A DNA stretch of 64,000 nucleotides from Bin87 sp034423595 (GTDB lineage Bacteria; Chloroflexota; Dehalococcoidia; Lucifugimonadales; UBA3495), in contig OZ242258.1 in assembly GCA_965207025.1 (NCBI GenBank), forward strand, positions 124,001 to 188,000. The letters are read 5' to 3'. The position numbers were made by a program, and so were the translations under genes. The notes under the pieces were generated by a model. That model saw nothing but the letters and a program-made list of their open reading frames with translations, was not told the origin of the DNA and ran no database searches. Shown in pieces: positions 26,047-34,561 of the stretch (within the stretch, counting starts at the first letter, position 1; each line of letters begins with the position of its first letter).

Positions 26047-26580
26047 CTATGACAACGCTAATCCAAGTACAAGAATAACTACCGTTATTATGCTCAGAGT
26101 GAGAGTAAATAGTCCACAACCACCGCCCCGACTTGAATGATGAGTAACTGTTTCTGTGTACAGCGGTTCAAACGGGACGGGTTCAAGCCCGGTGATTTCC
26201 TCAAATCGCTCAGAACGCTGGTCGCGCAGCGATTTCAGCGCTGCTTCAAACCGGGCTGCCTCTCTACGAGTGCGAAAGGGATGAGACGTCCAGAGGAGTT
26301 CAGGTTCGCCGCCTGCCGTCGATTCTACCTGATCGGCTGTATGGGCTCCCAACCTTGCCCCGACGTTGGCGGTGTGACCTACATAGTGTCCGTAATCGGT
26401 ATCCAGGACGTACACGTAAAACTCGGAGCGACCCAGTTCGGCGTCGCGTTCTTCGAGACCGTCCAGATGCTCCGGGTCATGCCAGTGGCTTCGCCTGCGG
26501 CGTTGGTTGCAACGGTAGCACCGGGTGTAGTTGCCGCGTATGCGCCGCCCGCAATCGGAGCACGCTCGGAACCGGGCCAA
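26047..26580 (-). CDS. Zinc-ribbon / GIY-YIG-like domain / membrane-anchor protein
   Basis: 177 aa. Cys7, Cys10, Cys21 and Cys24 form an N-terminal zinc ribbon (CSDCGRRIRGNYTRCYRC). Residues about 52-125 look like a GIY-YIG nuclease core: FYVYVLDTDYGHYVGHTANVGARLGAH and an FRTRREAARFEAALKSLR helix with the Glu expected late in the domain. Residues 155-175 are a single hydrophobic helix. The combination would tether a nuclease-like domain to the membrane. It starts 2 bp after a zinc dehydrogenase and ends 11 bp before the amidohydrolase, so it is transcribed with metabolic genes. Function unknown. Confidence 0.8.
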   Translation of the reverse strand: MARFRACSDCGRRIRGNYTRCYRCNQRRRRSHWHDPEHLDGLEERDAELGRSEFYVYVLDTDYGHYVGHTANVGARLGAHTADQVESTAGGEPELLWTSHPFRTRREAARFEAALKSLRDQRSERFEEITGLEPVPFEPLYTETVTHHSSRGGGCGLFTLTLSIITVVILVLGLALS

Positions 26581-26582
26581 GT

Positions 26583-27686
26583 TTATGCTCCCGGCACAAT
26601 GGCAACGTGGATGCTGGGGACGCCGGCCTCGCCGCTGAGGGTGGCCAGGACTTGCTCGGCTTGATCGATGGGGAATCTGTGGGTATGCAGACGTTCCATC
26701 GGATATTTGCGGGAGTGGATGGTGTCCACTGCCCGACGGAACGCTGAATATTCGACGCCCAGCACTCCGCGCAGGGTGACTTTCTTCCAGATGATGTCAT
26801 CCGGCGAGAGACCTTCAAAAGCGCGGCGGCCCTTGAGTCTGGCCAGCACCGCGGTGCCGCCGGGGTTGACCATCTGCACTGCCTGGTTGACGGCCTGAAC
26901 CGCGTAGGGCGTGGTGTCAACTACGCAGTCCACGCCGGCGCCGTCGGTTGCAGCCATTACCCGCTCCACCGGATCTTCGCCGTCCACGTTGATGGCGATG
27001 TCGGCGCCCATGTCACGAGCCAGGGCCAGCTTGTGCTCGTCCTTGCCCAATCCGGTGATTGCCACCATGGACGCGCCGGATTCTTTGGCGGCGATGGCGC
27101 AGCAGATCCCGCGTTGACCGGAACCCAGCACCGCCAGCGTTTGTCCGGGTTGCAGTCCGGTAGCATCAACACCCCAGGCGAAGCCGGCGCCCAAGGGGTT
27201 GAACATTACGGCGACGGCCGGGTCCATATCGCCGTCCATGGGGAACACCACGGATCCAGCTGGCAGATACAGATATTCAGAATAGCCGCCCCACAGTCCA
27301 GGGGACTTGTCCAACCCGGTCTGGCCGAATCCGCCTGCTGTTGGACAAGGTTCAGTTCCGCCGGCCTGGCAGGCCGGGCAGCGACCGCAGCGGTAGCCGG
27401 AGCGGACCGCAACCCGGTCGCCGACTTCCACGCCCCAACGCTCGGCTGCCCGTGGGCCGATGGCCGCGATCCGGCCCAGTGGTTCGTGTCCGAGGATCAT
27501 GGGATACGTAATGTCCAGGTCGCCGCGGAACCATTCGTAGTCGGTTCCGCAGATGCCGGTGGCCTCGATGCGGACGATGGCTTCGTCGTCGCTGATCTCC
27601 GGTATGTCCAGCCGCCGCAGTTCCATCACGTTGGGCGCGGTGGTGACCGCGGCCAGCGATTGCTGGGGCAAGGTGGTGATGCTCAC
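26583..27686 (-). CDS. Zinc-dependent alcohol/polyol dehydrogenase (MDR family)
   Basis: 367 aa medium-chain dehydrogenase. Catalytic zinc ligands are Cys in TGICGTDYEW and His-Glu in ILGHEPLG; the structural zinc lobe is complete (YRCGRCPACQAGGTEPC). The NAD(P)-binding site is LAVLGSGQRGICCA. Threonine/sorbitol dehydrogenase-like. It starts 1 bp from the end of the SDR gene upstream, suggesting consecutive oxidation steps, though the substrate is unknown. Confidence 0.92.
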   Translation of the reverse strand: MSITTLPQQSLAAVTTAPNVMELRRLDIPEISDDEAIVRIEATGICGTDYEWFRGDLDITYPMILGHEPLGRIAAIGPRAAERWGVEVGDRVAVRSGYRCGRCPACQAGGTEPCPTAGGFGQTGLDKSPGLWGGYSEYLYLPAGSVVFPMDGDMDPAVAVMFNPLGAGFAWGVDATGLQPGQTLAVLGSGQRGICCAIAAKESGASMVAITGLGKDEHKLALARDMGADIAINVDGEDPVERVMAATDGAGVDCVVDTTPYAVQAVNQAVQMVNPGGTAVLARLKGRRAFEGLSPDDIIWKKVTLRGVLGVEYSAFRRAVDTIHSRKYPMERLHTHRFPIDQAEQVLATLSGEAGVPSIHVAIVPGA

Positions 27687-27687
27687 C

Positions 27688-28440
27688 TCACTTGGCGGTG
27701 TAACCGCCGTCGATGACCAGTTCGCTGCCCGTCATGAACGAGGATTCGTCGGACGCCAGGAACAGCGCTCCGTATGATATGTCCTCGGTGGTGCCCACGC
27801 GCCCCAGCGGGATTTGATTCAGTCGTTCCTGAATTTCTTCGGGCGTCTGGTTTTCCAACCCGCCACGCCGCATATCGGTGTCCACCGCGCCCGGGTGTAT
27901 GGAGTTGGCGCGGATGTTTTCCGCAGCGTACTGGATAGCGGTGGACTTGGTGAACAGGCGGACCGCGCCCTTGGTGGCGATATAGGCCGGCGGCCCGATG
28001 GATACCAACCCACTGATGGACGATATGTTGATGATGCTGCCACCGCCGGCCCGACGCATGGCGGGGATCACGGATTTGGTGCCAAGGAACACGCCCTTGG
28101 CGTTGATGTCCATGATGTTGTCCCAGTCTTCGGCGGTGGTTTCCTCAATGTCCTTGCGCAGCACGATGGCGGCGTTGTTGACCAACACGTCCACCTTGCC
28201 GAAGCGCTGCTCGGCGGTATCCACCGCGTTTTGCCAGTCATCGGCGTTGGCCACGTCCAGGTGCAAGTAAACCGCCTCACCACCGAGTTCACGGATTTCG
28301 GTCTCCACCTGCATCCCCAGTTCGTCACGGACATCGCCGATGACCACCTTCGCGCCTTCCTGGGCAAACATCCTGGCTTCGGTGGCGCCCTGCCCACGGG
28401 CGCCGCCGGTAATGATTGCAACTTTGCCTTCCAGCCTCAT
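27688..28440 (-). CDS. Short-chain dehydrogenase/reductase
   Basis: 250 aa classical SDR: cofactor motif GGARGQG (residues 12-18), NNAA at about 88-91, Ser in NISSISG, YIATK catalytic Tyr/Lys near residue 154-158, and the C-terminal SELVIDGGYTAK. Asp after the second strand (GDVRDE) suggests NAD+. CAGGAGGCCACACT precedes the ATG. First gene of a four-gene unit. Confidence 0.93.
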   Translation of the reverse strand: MRLEGKVAIITGGARGQGATEARMFAQEGAKVVIGDVRDELGMQVETEIRELGGEAVYLHLDVANADDWQNAVDTAEQRFGKVDVLVNNAAIVLRKDIEETTAEDWDNIMDINAKGVFLGTKSVIPAMRRAGGGSIINISSISGLVSIGPPAYIATKGAVRLFTKSTAIQYAAENIRANSIHPGAVDTDMRRGGLENQTPEEIQERLNQIPLGRVGTTEDISYGALFLASDESSFMTGSELVIDGGYTAK

Positions 28441-28506
28441 AGTGTGGCCTCCTGATTAGGATGTTCGAGTGTGGCAAGTGAGTTGTCGTCCCGTTGGTAC
28501 AACGCT

Positions 28507-28803
28507 CTATAAAATACTGACAAACCAGCGCAAACACTGACTAAAAAAAACGAGTATAAGGATCACAGCGACGCCGATGAATTCGACGGGATTGGATTGA
28601 CCAGCGTGATCCTCATCGCCGCGTGCGTTAGCGCTGGCCACAGACGGTTCGCTGGGTGAATCTAAAATGGGCCCGAATATGTTGTCCACAGCGAAACTGA
28701 AGGTCAGCGTAGCGACCGCAAGACTAACCCCCAGCCAAAATCGACACCAACCGAGATTACGGTCGTAGGACCGTTTCAACCGCCGAAGCTCAGCGCAGAT
28801 CAT
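28507..28803 (-). CDS. Small membrane protein, unknown
   Basis: 98 aa with two hydrophobic segments (about residues 22-45 and 74-92) separated by an acidic, polar loop of about 28 residues. It overlaps the end of the upstream small membrane gene by 14 bp. No family recognised. Confidence 0.55.
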   Translation of the reverse strand: MICAELRRLKRSYDRNLGWCRFWLGVSLAVATLTFSFAVDNIFGPILDSPSEPSVASANARGDEDHAGQSNPVEFIGVAVILILVFFSQCLRWFVSIL

Positions 28804-29008
28804 CGTTACGGAACGCCAGCACCAAGTACGTGAATCCTGCTACCACCGCAAATGTCAGCAGAGCAACTCCGTACACGGCCAACACCATGACCGGATCGGG
28901 CGCCTGAGCTCGGTAGGCTGCGTTAACCAGCTCGGTCCAACCCCACGTACCCAGGATGAACATTGCGACCAGTCCCGCAGCCAAAATGCTGATTCGCGTC
29001 ACGCTCAT
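28790..29008 (-). CDS. Small two-helix membrane protein, unknown
   Basis: 72 aa, with hydrophobic segments at about residues 6-30 and 42-66. Overlaps the gene at 28507 by 14 bp, supporting a small co-translated pair. No family recognised. Confidence 0.55.
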   Translation of the reverse strand: MSVTRISILAAGLVAMFILGTWGWTELVNAAYRAQAPDPVMVLAVYGVALLTFAVVAGFTYLVLAFRNDDLR

Positions 29009-29078
29009 CTTTATCCCCGGGCCTTTTCGCCCAAATCGAACAATCCGACCTGGCTATATCATACGCTGCCGGTTGCGC

Positions 29079-30014
29079 CTACGCCAAGCCCACTATCGCG
29101 CGCTCCGCGAACTCTGGCCTGACGATGTTCTCGTAAGGATGGGCTTCCCGCACCAAACCGCCGTTGATCAGAGCATCACGCATCCGGTCGAAACCTTCTC
29201 GGCCAATCATAGGATCGGTGGCCCAAACTCCAGCGGCCTTATAACGCCGCACTCCGTCGGACAACAGCGACCGCTCGTATTCGGGAAACACCGGCGCGAT
29301 GCGCTCGGCCACGGCCTCGGGTTCGTTCTGGGCGACCCAGCGTTGCGCCCTGGCGTAGCCGTTGACGAATCGCTGCACGGCGTCGGGATTTTGCGCCACA
29401 TACTCCGGCGTGGTTGCGAAGCTGCTGTAGCACACGTAACCGCTCTCGTTGCCCAGCGTCACCGCGAGGTGGCCCGTGCCTTCATTAATCAACTGTCCGG
29501 CAAAAGGATACGGAACTTGCAGGTAGTCGGCGTCGCCGGCGCGGAAGCGGCCGAGCATTTCCTCGGCGGACAAGCCGCCCATCAGGTTGATGCTGGCCGG
29601 ATCAACTCCGTGCCAGCGCATCGCCGCCTGCAACGTGGTGTACGGCACAGGCGTGAACCCGACCGGGATCAGGGTTGCGCCCACCAGGTCCGCCCACGTC
29701 CAGCCGTCGGTAGGACGTTTGGACAGCAGGAAGAAGCCGTCCCGCTGGTTGATTTCCGCGATGTGCAGCGGTGGGGCGTCGCTGCCGGCGTCCAGATCCA
29801 TAAAACTGCGGCTGATGCCGCTCTGAGTGATGTCGATGTCGCCGGACTTGAGCAGGTCGGTGCTGGACTGGCCCGTTGGGATGTGAGAAAAGTCCACATC
29901 CAAGCCTTCGGCGGCCAGGAACCCGCCCTCCACCGCCGCGTAAATTGTGGTGTAGAACATGTTGCGGAAGGCCACCCGCAGCCGGATACGGTTGCCGTTG
30001 GTTTGTTGACTCAT
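29079..30014 (-). CDS. NMT1/THI5-like ABC substrate-binding protein without signal peptide
   Basis: 311 aa. The fold is that of SsuA/TauA/THI5-like binding proteins: RVAFRNMFYTTIYAAVEGGFLAAEGLDVDF, then DLLKSGDIDITQSGISRSF and FVNGYARAQRWVAQNEPEAVAERIAPVF. The N-terminus MSQQTNGNRIRLRVAF has no hydrophobic signal segment, so the protein is probably cytoplasmic, or an enzyme of the family rather than a transporter part. No cognate permease or ATPase is adjacent; the neighbour at 30090 is an exporter. Ribosome-binding site GGAGGAACG precedes the ATG. Confidence 0.85.
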   Translation of the reverse strand: MSQQTNGNRIRLRVAFRNMFYTTIYAAVEGGFLAAEGLDVDFSHIPTGQSSTDLLKSGDIDITQSGISRSFMDLDAGSDAPPLHIAEINQRDGFFLLSKRPTDGWTWADLVGATLIPVGFTPVPYTTLQAAMRWHGVDPASINLMGGLSAEEMLGRFRAGDADYLQVPYPFAGQLINEGTGHLAVTLGNESGYVCYSSFATTPEYVAQNPDAVQRFVNGYARAQRWVAQNEPEAVAERIAPVFPEYERSLLSDGVRRYKAAGVWATDPMIGREGFDRMRDALINGGLVREAHPYENIVRPEFAERAIVGLA

Positions 30015-30039
30015 TGCGTTCCTCCGTTGTGCGATTGTA

Positions 30040-30066
30040 TAGGGGCGAATGATTATTCGCCCCTAC
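30040..30066. repeat. Palindromic repeat (TAGGGGCGAAT type)
   Basis: Arms TAGGGGCGAAT and ATTCGCCCCTA with a four-base loop. It lies between two same-strand genes (29079 and 30090) and is nearly identical to 63893-63920. Confidence 0.85.
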
Positions 30067-30089
30067 CCGCGGTCTCAGGTTGCGGTCGC

Positions 30090-32042
30090 CTATACAGCCA
30101 CCGGCAGCCGCACGTTGCCGCCGGTGAGCACCACGCCGTCCTCGCAGACGCATTCTATACCGCCGCTCTCGTACTGCTCATCATACAGTTGGGCGTACAG
30201 TCCGCCCTGGGCCAGCAGTTCGTAGTGGGTGCCTTGCTCTGCAATCCGGCCCCGGTCCACCACGAAAATCACGTCCGCCGCCATGATGGTGGACAGCCGG
30301 TGCGCGATGGCGATGGTAGTGCGACCTTTCATCAACGGTTCCAACGCGGCCTGAACATACCGTTCGCTGGTGGTATCCAGCGACGACGTGGCTTCGTCGA
30401 GTATCAGCAGGCGCGGGTCGTGCAGAATGACGCGGGCGATTGACAGTCGTTGCCGCTCGCCGCCGGATAGCCGATAGCCGCGCTCGCCGACGATGGTATC
30501 GTATCCGTCGGGGAACTCCATGATCCGGTCGTGGATGTAGGCCGCTCTGGCGGCGGCATGGAGCTGCTCGTCAGTAGCGTCGGGGTTGCCGTACATCAGG
30601 TTTTCCCTGATGGAGGCGTGGAAAAGGTAGCTTTCCTGCGATACGTAACCCACGATACGGGCCAGGCTTTCCAACTTGATGCGGCGCACGTCCACGCCGT
30701 CAATGCTGACCGTCCCGGACGTGGCGTCATACAATCGAGGTATCAGGTACGAAATTGTAGTTTTGCCGGCGCCACTGGGACCAACCAACGCCGCCAACTG
30801 GCCGGGGCGTACTTCCAGGTTCACATCGTCCAGGGCCCAGAATTCCTGCTCATCGTCCTCAATGTCATAAGCGTCCGCCGCCAGGCTGGCCGGATGATAG
30901 TTCATCCGCACGTCCTGCAACGCAACCCGGCCCTCAACCCGTTCCATCGGCAGGTCAACGGCATCCGGCGCGTCAACAATATCGGGCCGGATGTCCAGGT
31001 AGCCGAAGATTCGCTCAAACAGCGCGAGGGACGACTGGAGTTCCACCGAGGTGCGCAGCAGAGTGCTGATGGGAAAGTACAGCCGGGTTTGCAGGGTGGT
31101 AAAGGCAACGATGGTGCCGGCCGTCAAGCCGCCCGGCCCGAAACTGCCAAAGATGATATAACCGGCGATCACGTACACCACCACCGGAGTCAGCGAGAAG
31201 AAGATCTGCATCCCGGCCCATACCGCCTGCCCGGTCATCTCCCGCCGTATCTCCAGATCGGACAGGCGCACGTTCTGGTCGCGGAACCGGGCGATCTCCC
31301 GGTTTTGGGCGCCGAACAGCCGCGTCAGCATCACGCCGGACACCGACAGCGTTTCCTGGGTGATGGCGGTCATCTCCGCCGTGGATTCCTGCACCAGCGA
31401 CGACATGGCCCGCCGCCGCTTGCCTACCATGTAGCTGAACACTGCGAACAGCGGCGTGATCCCCACTGCCACCACGGTCAATTCCCACGACAGGATGGCC
31501 ATGGCAATCAGCGTGCTGATGAGAATCACCACGTTGGACAGGATGTTGCTGACGGTGCCGGTTACGACGACGCGGATGCCGGCCACGTCGTTGGCGACCC
31601 GGCTCTGTATCTCACCGGTGCGCTGGGACGTGAAGAATCCCAGCGACAGCGATTGCAGGTGCGAGTACAGACGGTCGCGCAGGTCACGCATCACCCGCTG
31701 GCCCACCTGCTGGGTCAGCCAGGTTTGCAACACCCCCAGGCTGCCCGTGACCACCACCACGGCGGCCATGGCTCCGGCGATTATCCAGAGCAGCCGCAGG
31801 TTCGGCCCGCCCTCAACGAACAACGCCGAGTCGAACACCACCTGAATCAGTACCGGGTTGGCCACACCAAGCCCCGCGGTGACCAGAATCAGCAAGCCAA
31901 TCGCCAATACCCGAGGCCAGTGGGGTTGAAATGACGCGGCGATGCGCCGGTTCAGGTTGGGCACGCGACGGCTAGGACGGTTACGGCTGGAGTTGACCGA
32001 CCGCCGGAAACCATGGGGCATATTTTCGCGTACCGGGCGCAT
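30090..32042 (-). CDS. ABC exporter, fused membrane and ATPase domains
   Basis: 650 aa. Six membrane segments (residues about 45-340) are followed by the nucleotide-binding domain: Walker A GPSGAGKTT, Q-loop GYVSQESYLFHAS, signature LSGGERQR, Walker B LLILDEATSSLD, H-loop IAHRLST. MsbA/LmrA/BmrA type homodimeric exporter of lipid-like or drug-like substrates. A C-terminal tail of about 25 residues with two Cys after the usual end is unusual. The second Met (MPHGF, residue 8) is an alternative start. Confidence 0.94.
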   Translation of the reverse strand: MRPVRENMPHGFRRSVNSSRNRPSRRVPNLNRRIAASFQPHWPRVLAIGLLILVTAGLGVANPVLIQVVFDSALFVEGGPNLRLLWIIAGAMAAVVVVTGSLGVLQTWLTQQVGQRVMRDLRDRLYSHLQSLSLGFFTSQRTGEIQSRVANDVAGIRVVVTGTVSNILSNVVILISTLIAMAILSWELTVVAVGITPLFAVFSYMVGKRRRAMSSLVQESTAEMTAITQETLSVSGVMLTRLFGAQNREIARFRDQNVRLSDLEIRREMTGQAVWAGMQIFFSLTPVVVYVIAGYIIFGSFGPGGLTAGTIVAFTTLQTRLYFPISTLLRTSVELQSSLALFERIFGYLDIRPDIVDAPDAVDLPMERVEGRVALQDVRMNYHPASLAADAYDIEDDEQEFWALDDVNLEVRPGQLAALVGPSGAGKTTISYLIPRLYDATSGTVSIDGVDVRRIKLESLARIVGYVSQESYLFHASIRENLMYGNPDATDEQLHAAARAAYIHDRIMEFPDGYDTIVGERGYRLSGGERQRLSIARVILHDPRLLILDEATSSLDTTSERYVQAALEPLMKGRTTIAIAHRLSTIMAADVIFVVDRGRIAEQGTHYELLAQGGLYAQLYDEQYESGGIECVCEDGVVLTGGNVRLPVAV

Positions 32043-32094
32043 AATTCAGAGCGGGACGTAACGCAAAGGCGCAGGGTGGCAAAGGTTACTGGAT

Positions 32095-32145
32095 TCCGGC
32101 CCCGTATCAAGTACGGGGTGACGTTCTTTCGCCGGAATGACGGGT
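32095..32145. repeat. Dispersed palindromic repeat (CCCCGTATCAAG type), copy 2
   Basis: Same order as at 3081: ATTCCGGCCCCGTATCAAG, TACGGGGTGA, GTTCTTTCGCCGGAATGACGG, without the second hairpin. Confidence 0.8.
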
Positions 32146-32227
32146 AGAGGGCGGGAATGACGGTATGTTAGAGAGAGTCCAAAAAGTCGGCTGTGAATTT
32201 CAGGCGAGAGATGAAATTGTGTAGAAA

Positions 32228-32272
32228 TTCCCCCTCACCCCAACCCTCTCCCACCAGGGGAGAGGGGGTTTT
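32228..32272. repeat. Dispersed CTCTCCC hairpin repeat, copy 2
   Basis: CCCTCACCCCAACCCTCTCCC, ACCA, GGGGAGAGGGGG then TTTTTAGA. It lies 12 bp past the stop of the LLM gene at 32284 and could terminate transcripts from the left on the plus strand. Confidence 0.85.
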
Positions 32273-32283
32273 TAGACACCCTT

Positions 32284-33168
32284 TTAGTCGATGGCTTCTT
32301 TCAGGCGGCGGATGGCGTCGATGTGGGCGTCCGGAGACGTGGCGCCGCGCAGGCCGGCGGCGATGTGCGATGCGCCGATTTCTTCCCACGACTTCAGCTC
32401 GGTGAGCCAGTCTTCCGGGTTGTTGTCCGCCGTGATGGTGATGCGCCCCTCGAATCCGACTTCCGACTGATCCCGGCCGGCGGCTTCCGCCTGTGCTCGG
32501 ATTCGACCAAGGATAGCTTGTCCGCTGGCGTCGGGGGCGAACATTGGGAAGTAACCGTCGGCCAGCCGTCCGATGCGGCGGATGGCGGCGTTGGGCGGCG
32601 TGGGAGAGGTGCTGCGGCCGGCGCCGATCCAGATGGGAATGGGCCGCTGCACTGGCAGCGGGTTAATGCCGGCATGGGTAATGTCGTGGTACTTGCCGTG
32701 AAAGTCGATCACGTCCTCGGTCCAGAGCTGGCGCAGGACTTGGATCTGCTCGTCGCAGCGGCTGCCGCGAGTTGCGAAGTCCACGCCAAGAGCCTCGTAC
32801 TCCACCGAGTTCCAGCCCACCCCGATGCCCAGGCGCAGCCGGCCGCCGGACAGCAGGTCAACTTCAGCGGCCTGCTTGGCCACCAACGCAGTCTGACGCT
32901 GGGGCAGAATCAGGATGCCGGTGGTCAGCCCAATCTTCTTGGTCACGGCGGCCAGGTAGGCCATCAGCGTGAACGGCTCGTGGATGTAGGACTCGTGGGT
33001 GTACGGGAACTGGGGAACCTCCGGATGCTTCTCCGGAACTGCGCCCAGCACGTGGTCGAGGATGCGGACGTGTGAGTAGCCTAAATCCTCAGCGGCCTGA
33101 ATGTAATCGCGCAACGCGCCAAAGTCGTCGCCAATCTCGACGATGGGAACCGAAACGCCAATTTCCAT
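32284..33168 (-). CDS. LLM-class oxidoreductase (F420-type, TIGR03619-like)
   Basis: 294 aa from ATG 33168, chosen because GGGAGGTTCACC precedes it; the frame is open to 33285 but that extension contains the promoter and leader hairpin. It begins MEIGVSVPIVEIGDDFGAL; LGYSHVRILDHVLG, TGILILPQRQTALVAKQAAEVDLLSGGRLRLGIGVGWN and PIPIWIGAGR are typical of the probable F420-dependent subgroup. Substrate unknown. Next upstream gene is a mycothiol-type isomerase-like protein. Confidence 0.92.
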   Translation of the reverse strand: MEIGVSVPIVEIGDDFGALRDYIQAAEDLGYSHVRILDHVLGAVPEKHPEVPQFPYTHESYIHEPFTLMAYLAAVTKKIGLTTGILILPQRQTALVAKQAAEVDLLSGGRLRLGIGVGWNSVEYEALGVDFATRGSRCDEQIQVLRQLWTEDVIDFHGKYHDITHAGINPLPVQRPIPIWIGAGRSTSPTPPNAAIRRIGRLADGYFPMFAPDASGQAILGRIRAQAEAAGRDQSEVGFEGRITITADNNPEDWLTELKSWEEIGASHIAAGLRGATSPDAHIDAIRRLKEAID

Positions 33169-33194
33169 GGTGAACCTCCCGTTTAAATGCAACA

Positions 33195-33222
33195 GCCCCG
33201 CCATCAGAACGATGGCCGGGGC
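33195..33222 (-). promoter_or_regulatory. Leader hairpin upstream of the LLM gene
   Basis: GCCCCGGCCAT and ATGGCGGGGC (reverse strand) pair around TCGTTCTG to give a strong stem at the start of the predicted 5' leader. Could affect stability or initiation; no function shown. Confidence 0.4.
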
Positions 33223-33223
33223 C

Positions 33224-33254
33224 ATTATAGCCGCGTGGTGGGGCGTATTGCCAA
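33224..33254 (-). promoter_or_regulatory. Promoter of the LLM gene at 32284
   Basis: On the reverse strand TTGGCA (33254-33249) and TATAAT (33229-33224) are separated by 19 nt. The perfect -10 is about 55 nt before the ATG. Confidence 0.5.
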
Positions 33255-33300
33255 AGCCGCGCCTGGCAATGCCGACCCGGGTCACTTGTTGATCTACGAT

Positions 33301-34110
33301 CTAGATCATAAAGTTCATCTCTGCCACAATCCGCTCGCCCAGCGCTTTGTCTCCGTCAATGGTCACCGACCCGTTGGCGAGGGCTTGCTCTGCCGTCCAT
33401 CGTCCGGTGCCCAGCGCGTTGAATGGCTCCAGGCCCATGGTCAGGCGAACTGTTGGCGAATCGGGAGCGGCATCCATCCGGTTGGCGCGTCCGCCGTCCA
33501 TGTTCAGAGCGATGGTGCCGCCCACGTCGCCGGTGATCTCGAACACCACCGTCGTTCCGTCGTCGGGCCTTACCTTGCGGCCCACTACGAAGGGCATAGC
33601 CGATTGGGTGCGGCCGTAAGAGTGCTGGGCTACCGGCCCGCTCAGGTGTCCGGGGATGCCCAGAGTGCGACGTATATCCTGCTCGTGGACCCAGGCGTCG
33701 TAGATGCGAATGGCCAGCAGGTCGGTGTAGGGGCCGCTGCCCAGGGGATTGGGAGTTTCGACGGCGAAATCGTCATCTGACATCGCACGCAGTACGCTCA
33801 GCCGCTCGGTGGTGATTTCCTTGAACTCGGTCAGCACCTCGGCTCCGCTGAACCGGCGGCGGTAGTCAACCAGCACCTCGTTGCTCTGCCCCACCTCGTT
33901 GCGCACGTGGGAGGTATCGTCCGGCTCGTGCTCCGGGGCGGGACGGCCCAGGAGGCGACATTCGCTGCCCACCAAGTGGGAGACCTGGTCCTGCACCGCC
34001 CAGCCCGGGCATTCGGTGGGCAATGCCCACTGTTCGGGCGTGAGGTTGGCGCACAGGCCGTCTATCGACTGCCATACCGCTTCCATCAAATCAACCATTT
34101 GCTGGGACAT
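33301..34110 (-). CDS. Mycothiol-dependent maleylpyruvate isomerase-like (DinB fold) protein
   Basis: 269 aa. The N-terminal metal-binding DinB-like domain has TECPGWAVQDQVSHLVGSE and IYDAWVHEQDIRR, giving the two later His ligands of the three-His site. The C-terminal part (about 180-269) resembles the SCP2-like domain found in this family. Members use mycothiol or related thiols in isomerase or transferase reactions on organic acids. Whether this host makes mycothiol is unknown. Confidence 0.85.
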   Translation of the reverse strand: MSQQMVDLMEAVWQSIDGLCANLTPEQWALPTECPGWAVQDQVSHLVGSECRLLGRPAPEHEPDDTSHVRNEVGQSNEVLVDYRRRFSGAEVLTEFKEITTERLSVLRAMSDDDFAVETPNPLGSGPYTDLLAIRIYDAWVHEQDIRRTLGIPGHLSGPVAQHSYGRTQSAMPFVVGRKVRPDDGTTVVFEITGDVGGTIALNMDGGRANRMDAAPDSPTVRLTMGLEPFNALGTGRWTAEQALANGSVTIDGDKALGERIVAEMNFMI

Positions 34111-34215
34111 CGTTTGCTACTCCAAAATGAGATTCACCTTTTCGGGCATTTGTATTCGTCATTCCGGCCTTGAGACGGAATCCAGGAGTCTGATGAGCAG
34201 GTGTCGCCACGCGCC

Positions 34216-34305
34216 CTGGATTCCCGCTTTCGCGGGAATGACAGTGGTGGTGCGGGAATGACAGTGGTGGTGTGGGAATGACGGTGGTGGTGCGGGAGAC
34301 GGCAA
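34216..34305. repeat. GCGGGAATGACGG repeat with 20-bp tandem expansion
   Basis: A CTGGATTCCCGCTTTCGCGGG hairpin is followed by three tandem 20-bp units (34232-34251, 34252-34271, 34272-34291) of the form GCGGGAATGACRGTGGTGGT, then a partial fourth. A diverged CATTCCGGCCTTGAGACGGAAT hairpin lies just upstream (34160-34190). Confidence 0.85.
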
Positions 34306-34325
34306 TTTCAGGAATGGTCGCAGGG

Positions 34326-34556
34326 TTACGAGCGCACCCATCGGCATTCGGGCAGGTGGCCGCGATAGCCACGATCGGGACAGGTGCAGCCAACGTCATC
34401 TCGCCGCGTATAACCCAGGGATTCAAGCCAGCCGTTGAAACCGGGATAGAAACCGTAGCCGTCGTCGATGGCGCGGTAGCCGGCTCGAATGGCGGCCAGT
34501 ACCTCTTCGTGGGTGGGCACTGAGTAGCCTGTGGTTTCCCGAATGGGCGCGACCAT
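34326..34556 (-). CDS. Small Cys/His-containing protein, unknown
   Basis: 76 aa from ATG 34556. The C-terminus has CTCPDRGYRGHLPEC, a Cys/His set that could bind a metal. No family recognised. It starts 5 bp after the 67-aa gene at 34562 and lies in the same direction as the Rieske oxygenase genes, so all may be one transcript. Confidence 0.6.
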   Translation of the reverse strand: MVAPIRETTGYSVPTHEEVLAAIRAGYRAIDDGYGFYPGFNGWLESLGYTRRDDVGCTCPDRGYRGHLPECRWVRS

Positions 34557-34561
34557 GGGAA

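Noticed and set aside
34232..34300. Tandem 20-bp units as a short CRISPR array
   Set aside because: The units are directly adjacent with no unique spacers and belong to a dispersed hairpin family; no cas genes nearby.
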